DNA of 64,000 nucleotides from DATKDF01 sp963752045 (GTDB lineage: Bacteria > Acidobacteriota > Vicinamibacteria > Vicinamibacterales > SCN-69-37): positions 1-64,000 of the forward strand of contig CAVVWN010000004.1 in assembly GCA_963752045.1 (NCBI GenBank). The letters are read 5' to 3'. Shown here piece by piece: positions 59,678 through 64,000 of this stretch. The notes below the pieces were generated by a model, which was given only the letters and a program-made list of their open reading frames with translations, was not told where the DNA came from and ran no database searches. The translations under genes and the position numbers were made by a program. Every line of letters begins with the position of its first letter. Position 1 is the first letter of the stretch.

Positions 59678-60481
59678 ATGAGGTTCAGACCACTTCACCG
59701 CACCGTGCTCGGCATGGCAATCCTCGCCGTCGGCTGCTCGGGGGTCGACGTCGAGGACATTCCGCTCGGCGCCGAAGTCCAGGTGACCCGGGACGACGGC
59801 GCGCTCGTCGAAGGCACGCTCGCCGAACGCAACGCCGAGACCGTGACGATCGAACGCAGCCCGGCCTCCGCGCCGCGGGCCGTGCCGGTCAGGGAAATCG
59901 CGGACATCCGCGTGGTGACGGACGAGGAGACACCGCCCGAGCCGCCGCCGATGGCGAAGTTCCGCGAATTCACCGTACCGGCCGACACGGCGCTCGCGCT
60001 CGAGGTCCGCACGCTCGTGAACACCGGCACGGCCAGCGCAGGCGACGCCGTGACCGCCACCCTCTTCGAGCCCGTCGTCGTCGACGGCGTCGAAGTGCTG
60101 CCGGCCGGCAGCCAGGCGTCAGGCCACGTGGCGGAAGCCACCTCGTCCGGAAAGGTGAAGGGCCGCGCGCACGTCGTGCTCGAGTTCGATCGGATCACGG
60201 CCCACGGCGAGAGCTACGCGATTGCCGCGAGGTTCGAGGCGACCGCGCCGTCGACGAAGGAGGGCGACGCGAAGAAGATCGGCATTCCGGCCGTGGGCGG
60301 CGCCATCGTGGGCGCGATCATCGGCGGCAAGAAGGGGGCTGCCGTGGGTGCGGCCGTTGGCGGCGGCGCCGGCACGGCGGCGGTGCTCATGACCGCCGGT
60401 GACGAGATCGAGATTGGGGAGGGCGCGAAGCTGTCGCTTCCGATCGGGCAATCAATCGAGGTCAAGGTTCCAGTTCGCTGA
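59678..60481 (+). CDS. Putative lipoprotein with glycine-zipper segment
   Basis: 267 residues. The lipoprotein signal HRTVLGMAILAVGCSGV has its lipobox at VGC. A small beta-domain (VQVTRDDGALVEGTLAER) is followed by a region resembling conjugation/TrbI-like beta-barrels (FTVPADTALALEVRTLVNTG, LPAGSQASGHV). Next comes a glycine-zipper stretch GGAIVGAIIGGKKGAAVGAA (about residues 207-226), common in membrane-inserting envelope proteins. Function unknown. The ATG at 59678 follows GGGAGGCTTC. The 3' end overlaps the convergent GHMP kinase gene by 20 bp. Confidence 0.7.
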   Translation: MRFRPLHRTVLGMAILAVGCSGVDVEDIPLGAEVQVTRDDGALVEGTLAERNAETVTIERSPASAPRAVPVREIADIRVVTDEETPPEPPPMAKFREFTVPADTALALEVRTLVNTGTASAGDAVTATLFEPVVVDGVEVLPAGSQASGHVAEATSSGKVKGRAHVVLEFDRITAHGESYAIAARFEATAPSTKEGDAKKIGIPAVGGAIVGAIIGGKKGAAVGAAVGGGAGTAAVLMTAGDEIEIGEGAKLSLPIGQSIEVKVPVR

Positions 60482-61760
60482 GGCCCTCGGCCGGCGCGGT
60501 CACGAACCCGTCGATGTCGCGCCGCACTGGAAACGCGCGGGCGTAGCGCTCCTGCCACCGCGTCAGGAAGGCCGCCGCCTCGCCGGCCTCGACGAGGGCC
60601 CAGACGCTGCCGCCGAAGCCGGCGCCGAAGCTCGAAGCGGCAAACGCGCCTGCCTCGCGCGCGATCATCGTCGCCTGGCGTGTTTCCTCGACCTGGTTGC
60701 CGAGCAGCACGTCGGCGTCTTCCTGTGAGGCGCGCGCAAGGTCGCCGAGCGCGGCCCGGTCCGCGTCGCGGAAGGCGCCGGCGGCCGGCAGCACGCGCGC
60801 ATCCTCTCGAATGAAATGATCCAGGCGTCGGGCGAGCGACGCCGCCCCGATTGAATCGGGCAGCTCGGCGAGGCGCGCGCGCAGGACAGCCTCGGCCTCC
60901 GGGTCGGAACGAAGCAGGTCGGCGAGCGTGCCTGCGGGTTCGTCGTGGCCGCCCGCTCCGAGTGACACCAGCGCCCGCGTGGCGTCAGACGCGCGGTTGT
61001 ACCGCTCGCGCGCGCTCCCGGCCTTCGCGGCGTGCACGCCCGTGTTCATGATGACGAACCGCCAGTCGGAGGGCATCGCCTCGGTAGCGAGGTGCCGGAC
61101 CGGCACGTACGCGTACGCGCTCACGAGGCCGGCGCGGCCGAGCAGGATGGCGGTGTGGTCCTCGCTGCCGCCATGAATGCCGACGCCGGTCGTGCCGGCG
61201 AGCGAGCCGAATCGCAATCCGCTCTCGACGGCTCCGAGATAGCCCGCCAGGTCGAGGGGGTTCTGAATCGTTTCGCGCCATTCATCGCGGGCGTCGAGCC
61301 CGCCCCGTCTCGCGAGCGCCGTGGCGATGCCCACGACGAGCGCGCTCGAGCTGCTGACGCCGGCGGCGCGCGGCAGATTGCTGGCAAATGCGATGTCGGC
61401 TCCGAGGTCTGCGCCCGGAAAGTTGATGGCCAGGCGCCTGGCGACGACGGCCACGTAGTTGCGCCATCCGGTGAACGCGCGCGCGTCGTCGGCCGGGTCG
61501 CACTCGGTCGTCTGGCCGGTTGCCGCGTCGAGGGCCCGGACGGTGCCGGTGTCGTTCGGCGCGGCGATGATGGCGAAACCGCGCGAGACGGCGGCCACGA
61601 GCGACCGGCCGCCCGCATAGTCGGTGTGCTTGCCGAAGATTTCGACGCGGCCCGGCGCGAACCAGGCCCACTCAGGCCGGCGGCCGGTGTGGCGTTCGAA
61701 GCGCTCCCGCGTCCAGGCGACGAACGTATGGCGCCCGTTCTTCTCGATCGTCTGGTCCAC
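60462..61760 (-). CDS. Galactokinase-like GHMP kinase
   Basis: 432 residues of the GHMP superfamily. The sugar-binding motif reads APGRVEIFGKHTDYAGG (about 35-51), where classic GalK has GRVNLIGEHTDYNGG, so N and E are replaced by E and K. The ATP loop is LPRAAGVSSSSALVV, and the region of the catalytic Asp reads GGSEDHTAIL instead of GIMDQ. ASSFGAGFGGSVWALVE is GHMP motif 3. Phosphorylation of galactose or an amino sugar is expected; the next gene is a GH109-type enzyme that would yield GalNAc, so a GalNAc kinase is an attractive inference. It starts at GTG 61760. Confidence 0.75.
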   Translation of the reverse strand: MDQTIEKNGRHTFVAWTRERFERHTGRRPEWAWFAPGRVEIFGKHTDYAGGRSLVAAVSRGFAIIAAPNDTGTVRALDAATGQTTECDPADDARAFTGWRNYVAVVARRLAINFPGADLGADIAFASNLPRAAGVSSSSALVVGIATALARRGGLDARDEWRETIQNPLDLAGYLGAVESGLRFGSLAGTTGVGIHGGSEDHTAILLGRAGLVSAYAYVPVRHLATEAMPSDWRFVIMNTGVHAAKAGSARERYNRASDATRALVSLGAGGHDEPAGTLADLLRSDPEAEAVLRARLAELPDSIGAASLARRLDHFIREDARVLPAAGAFRDADRAALGDLARASQEDADVLLGNQVEETRQATMIAREAGAFAASSFGAGFGGSVWALVEAGEAAAFLTRWQERYARAFPVRRDIDGFVTAPAEGLSELEP

Positions 61761-61802
61761 AGGAGCCCAAGAGTATCCCGCGCGATCGAAAGGCGTCCAG
61801 GC

Positions 61803-63155
61803 TCACATGTGGACGATCTCGAGCTTCGGAAACGTGCGCCACCGGCCGCGCGTGAAGTCCGGGATGTCATACGGCCGGCCGTTTCGCGCCACCGACTCGA
61901 CGCTCGCGCCGACCACGGCCGACAGCGCCGCCGCGTCGTACACGTTCATGTCGGTCGGCAGGCCCTCGCGCAGGCACTTGATCAGCCGGTAATCCTCGAT
62001 GAAGTCCATGCCGCCGTGCCCGGCGCCCTGGGCCTGCTCCGCAATTTCCTTCCAGAGCGGGTGCTCGAATTCATCGAGAAGCTCGCGCGCGTCGACCCAC
62101 CGGTCGTTCTCGCCACGGCCCTCGATGTAGGCGCGGTTCGGGTACCCCTCGAACAGGCCCTTCGTCCCCTGCACGATGTGGATGCGGCTGTAGGGCCGCG
62201 GCAGGTTCGTGCAGTGCTGCACCATGATCGTCTTGCCGTTGACCGTCTTGATGAGGCTCGTGTTCACGTCACCGAGCACATAGCGCTCGCGTCGCTCGGG
62301 CGCGCCGTCGGGGAAGTGTTCGGCCGCCCAGTTCTGGAGACCTCTCGACGGCGAGCTCATTGATACGAGGTAGTCGAACCGATCGCCTCGATTGATGTCG
62401 AGGCAGTTGGCGATCGGGCCAAGGCCGTGCGTGGGGTAGAGATTGCCGTCGAGCTTCATCGACCAGGCCCGCCGCCAGAGGCCTTCGCCGCGATTGGAGA
62501 ACTTGATGCCGCGCAGGTCGTGGTTGTAGCCGCCCTCGGCGTGCAGGATCTCGCCGAAGACACCCTGGCGGACCATGTTGAACGCCATCATCTCCATGCG
62601 GTCGTAGTTGCAGTTCTCCATCAGCACGCAGTGCTTCTTCTGCTTCTCGGCGGCCTCGACGATGGCCCAGCAGTCGTCGATGGTCATGGCTGCCGGCACT
62701 TCGGTGGCCGTGTGCTTTCCGTTCTTCATGGCCGAAAGCATGATCGGCACGTGCCATTCCCACGGCGTCGCATTGAAGACGAGATCGAGGTCTTCCGTTT
62801 CGCAGAGCCGTTCGAAGTCGCGTTCGCCCCGGTTGTAGACGGCCGGCGCGGGAAAGCCGGCCTCGGTGATGCGCTCGGTCGCCCAGGCGGTCCGCTCTTC
62901 GCGTACGTCGCACACCGCCGTGATCCGGCAGCCGGGAATGCGCAGCAGGTTGCGCACGTGGCCGCCGCCCTGCCCGCCGACACCGACGAAGCCGATGCGG
63001 ACCTCGGGGATGGGGGCCGCGGCAAACGGCGCCGTGTCCGATTGCGCCGCGAGCGCCTCGCCCGCCCGCAGAGCAGCCGTCCCGGCCACGACCGCCGCAC
63101 CGCCCGTCTTCAGAAAGTCGCGTCGGCTCACGCCGTCATTGCGAATGTCATCCAT
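61803..63155 (-). CDS. Gfo/Idh/MocA oxidoreductase-fold protein, GH109-like, with Tat signal
   Basis: 450 residues with a Tat signal (SRRDFLKTGGAAVVAGTAAL) and an NAD-binding fold: IGFVGVGGQGGGHVRNLLR, ITAVCDVREERTAWA, LVFNATPWEWHVPIM and VEVPAAM-like TEVPAAMTIDDC. CVLMENCNYDRMEMM, GYNHDLRG and LYPTHGLGPIANCLDINRGD match GH109 alpha-N-acetylgalactosaminidase-type proteins, which use NAD+ in a redox-assisted hydrolysis. Tat export fits a protein that folds around NAD in the cytoplasm. It lies 42 bp upstream of the GHMP kinase gene on the same strand. Confidence 0.85.
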   Translation of the reverse strand: MDDIRNDGVSRRDFLKTGGAAVVAGTAALRAGEALAAQSDTAPFAAAPIPEVRIGFVGVGGQGGGHVRNLLRIPGCRITAVCDVREERTAWATERITEAGFPAPAVYNRGERDFERLCETEDLDLVFNATPWEWHVPIMLSAMKNGKHTATEVPAAMTIDDCWAIVEAAEKQKKHCVLMENCNYDRMEMMAFNMVRQGVFGEILHAEGGYNHDLRGIKFSNRGEGLWRRAWSMKLDGNLYPTHGLGPIANCLDINRGDRFDYLVSMSSPSRGLQNWAAEHFPDGAPERRERYVLGDVNTSLIKTVNGKTIMVQHCTNLPRPYSRIHIVQGTKGLFEGYPNRAYIEGRGENDRWVDARELLDEFEHPLWKEIAEQAQGAGHGGMDFIEDYRLIKCLREGLPTDMNVYDAAALSAVVGASVESVARNGRPYDIPDFTRGRWRTFPKLEIVHM

Positions 63156-63158
63156 CGC

Positions 63159-63230
63159 TCATCTCCCTCCCGCACCCGTCGCACGCCCGCACCCGCGCGC
63201 CGTCGCACGCCCGCACGGTCGCACCCGGCG
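63159..63230 (-). repeat. GTGCGRS-type degenerate repeats after the isomerase stop
   Basis: The 75-bp gap between the isomerase-like gene stop and the Gfo/Idh/MocA start consists largely of GTGCG-containing units of about 7 bp (minus strand), including a 15-bp stretch GTGCGGGCGTGCGAC present twice. It begins within a few bases of the TGA stop, as at the other stop-associated repeats. Confidence 0.5.
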
Positions 63231-64000
63231 TCAGAAGTCGTCCGCCTCCACGTACGCCTCGATGACGGCGCGCTCGCCCTCACGTCCACGCTGCGAGTTG
63301 CCGTGCTCCATGCCCACGATGCCCGCGTACCCCCTGCCGTGAATGTGCCGGAATACGTTGCGGTAGTTGATCTCGCCCGTGCCAGGCTCGTTCCGGCCTG
63401 GATTGTCGCCAACCTGAAAGTACGCGATCTCGTCCCACGCCGTCGTGATGTTCGGGATCAGGTTCCCCTCGGTGATCTGCTGGTGGTAGATGTCGTACAG
63501 GATCTTGCACGAGGGACTTCTCACCGCCTTGCACACGAGGTAGGCCTGCGGCGCCGACGTCAGGAACATGCCGGGGTGGTTGCGCAGCGTGTTCAAAGGC
63601 TCGAGCACCATCACGAGCCCATGTGGCTCGAGGATGCCGGCCGCACGCTTGAGGGTCTCGACGACGTGCGCGGTCTGGAAGTCGATGTGCGGGCGGCTGT
63701 CGACATGGCCGGGCACAACGGTCATCCACGTGGCGTTCACGCGCCTGGCCACCTCCACCGACTCCCGTATCTGCTGCAGAAACGCCTCGCGGATGTCGTC
63801 CTTGCCGGTCGTGAGCGTCGGCTCCGTCCAGTTGATCGTGTGCGCCACGAACACGCCCATGCGCATGTTGAGGCGGGAGAGCGTGGCGCCAATTCGCTCC
63901 TGCACCTCGACGGGCCGGTCGCGCATGCCGTTGTCCTCGACCGCCGTGAATCCTTCGGCAGCCATGAACTCGAGCTGCGCCAGAAGATCCTCACCTGCGT
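63231..64000 (-). CDS. Hydroxypyruvate isomerase-like TIM-barrel protein (5' end outside window)
   Basis: At least 256 residues; the frame stays open to the right edge (preceding codons read AGEDLLAQLEF), so the true start lies beyond 64000. Motifs of the Hyi/xylose-isomerase-like barrel family are GFTAVEDNGMRDRP, MTVVPGHVDSRPH, LVMVLEPLNTLRNHPGMFL (first metal Glu), KILYDIYHQQITEGNLI (Asp and His ligands), YFQVGDNPGRNEPGTGEINY and GIVGMEHGNS (last Glu). It interconverts small keto/aldo acids or sugars; the substrate is uncertain. It heads the GH109/GHMP kinase group. Confidence 0.8.
   Translation of the reverse strand, partial: AGEDLLAQLEFMAAEGFTAVEDNGMRDRPVEVQERIGATLSRLNMRMGVFVAHTINWTEPTLTTGKDDIREAFLQQIRESVEVARRVNATWMTVVPGHVDSRPHIDFQTAHVVETLKRAAGILEPHGLVMVLEPLNTLRNHPGMFLTSAPQAYLVCKAVRSPSCKILYDIYHQQITEGNLIPNITTAWDEIAYFQVGDNPGRNEPGTGEINYRNVFRHIHGRGYAGIVGMEHGNSQRGREGERAVIEAYVEADDF

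Noticed and set aside
1..64000. tRNA, rRNA, insertion sequence, prophage or CRISPR elements
   Set aside because: No cloverleaf, rRNA core sequence, transposase, phage protein or regular repeat-spacer pattern was recognised on either strand by eye; a covariance-model search would be needed to exclude small RNAs.

Overview
The window is uniformly GC-rich and reads as chromosome of an Acidobacteriota member, most likely the Vicinamibacteria (subdivision 6) lineage. This rests on gene content: four PadR/orphan FtsX-MacB permease (ADOP) modules, four Ser/Thr kinases with sensor or enzyme domains, two VWFA-related 'Acidobacterial domain' exported proteins, S9 and M14 exported peptidases with Gly/Arg-rich inserts, a DUF1501/DUF1800 pair, DUF3500 and a TIGR02999-type ECF sigma factor. 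No rRNA, tRNA, CRISPR, insertion sequence or phage was seen.

1-5482: an integron-type gene-cassette array. Six attC-like sites (658-748, 1357-1427, 2053-2125, 4113-4186, 4750-4834, 5406-5482) and a degenerate one at the left edge separate small cassettes: a GNAT acetyltransferase, two paralogous DUF4160/DUF2442 pairs, a 2-kb cassette with a beta-propeller gene in reverse orientation, a ParE-type toxin-antitoxin pair and a reversed DUF433/DUF5615 toxin-antitoxin pair. No integrase is in the window. The site orientation puts the attI/intI side to the left of base 1, or the array is a cluster of attC sites lacking an integrase (CALIN). A 51-bp relic of a DUF4160 gene at 7707 suggests cassettes once reached further right.

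5.5-33.6 kb: mixed chromosomal genes. They include a small membrane protein, a monooxygenase-like protein, an NAD(P)-binding protein, an S9 dipeptidyl-peptidase, an ECF sigma factor, a divergent pair of VWA proteins around an inverted repeat, a kinase-SUMF1-hydrolase fusion, a secreted hydrolase, DUF3500, pterin dehydratase, MerR, an M14 peptidase, a solitary microcompartment shell protein, a second S9 peptidase, an ECF sigma/kinase operon, a lipoprotein and an adenosine deaminase.

33.7-56.4 kb: a transporter/signalling island of four PadR+ADOP modules, two closely related kinases with WD40-like sensor domains, a D-threonine-aldolase-like enzyme, a Tat-exported class V aminotransferase and an MsbA-like ABC exporter.

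56.4-64 kb: DUF1501/DUF1800, a glycine-zipper lipoprotein, and a sugar group made of a galactokinase-like GHMP kinase, a Tat-exported GH109-type enzyme and a hydroxypyruvate-isomerase-like protein that runs off the right edge.

Cross-cutting observations: several genes have a good -10 hexamer only 6-13 nt before the start codon, implying leaderless mRNAs. Short, roughly 7-bp-period repeats sit directly on stop codons at five loci. Six single-base frameshifts interrupt five otherwise intact genes, which looks more like residual assembly indels than decay.
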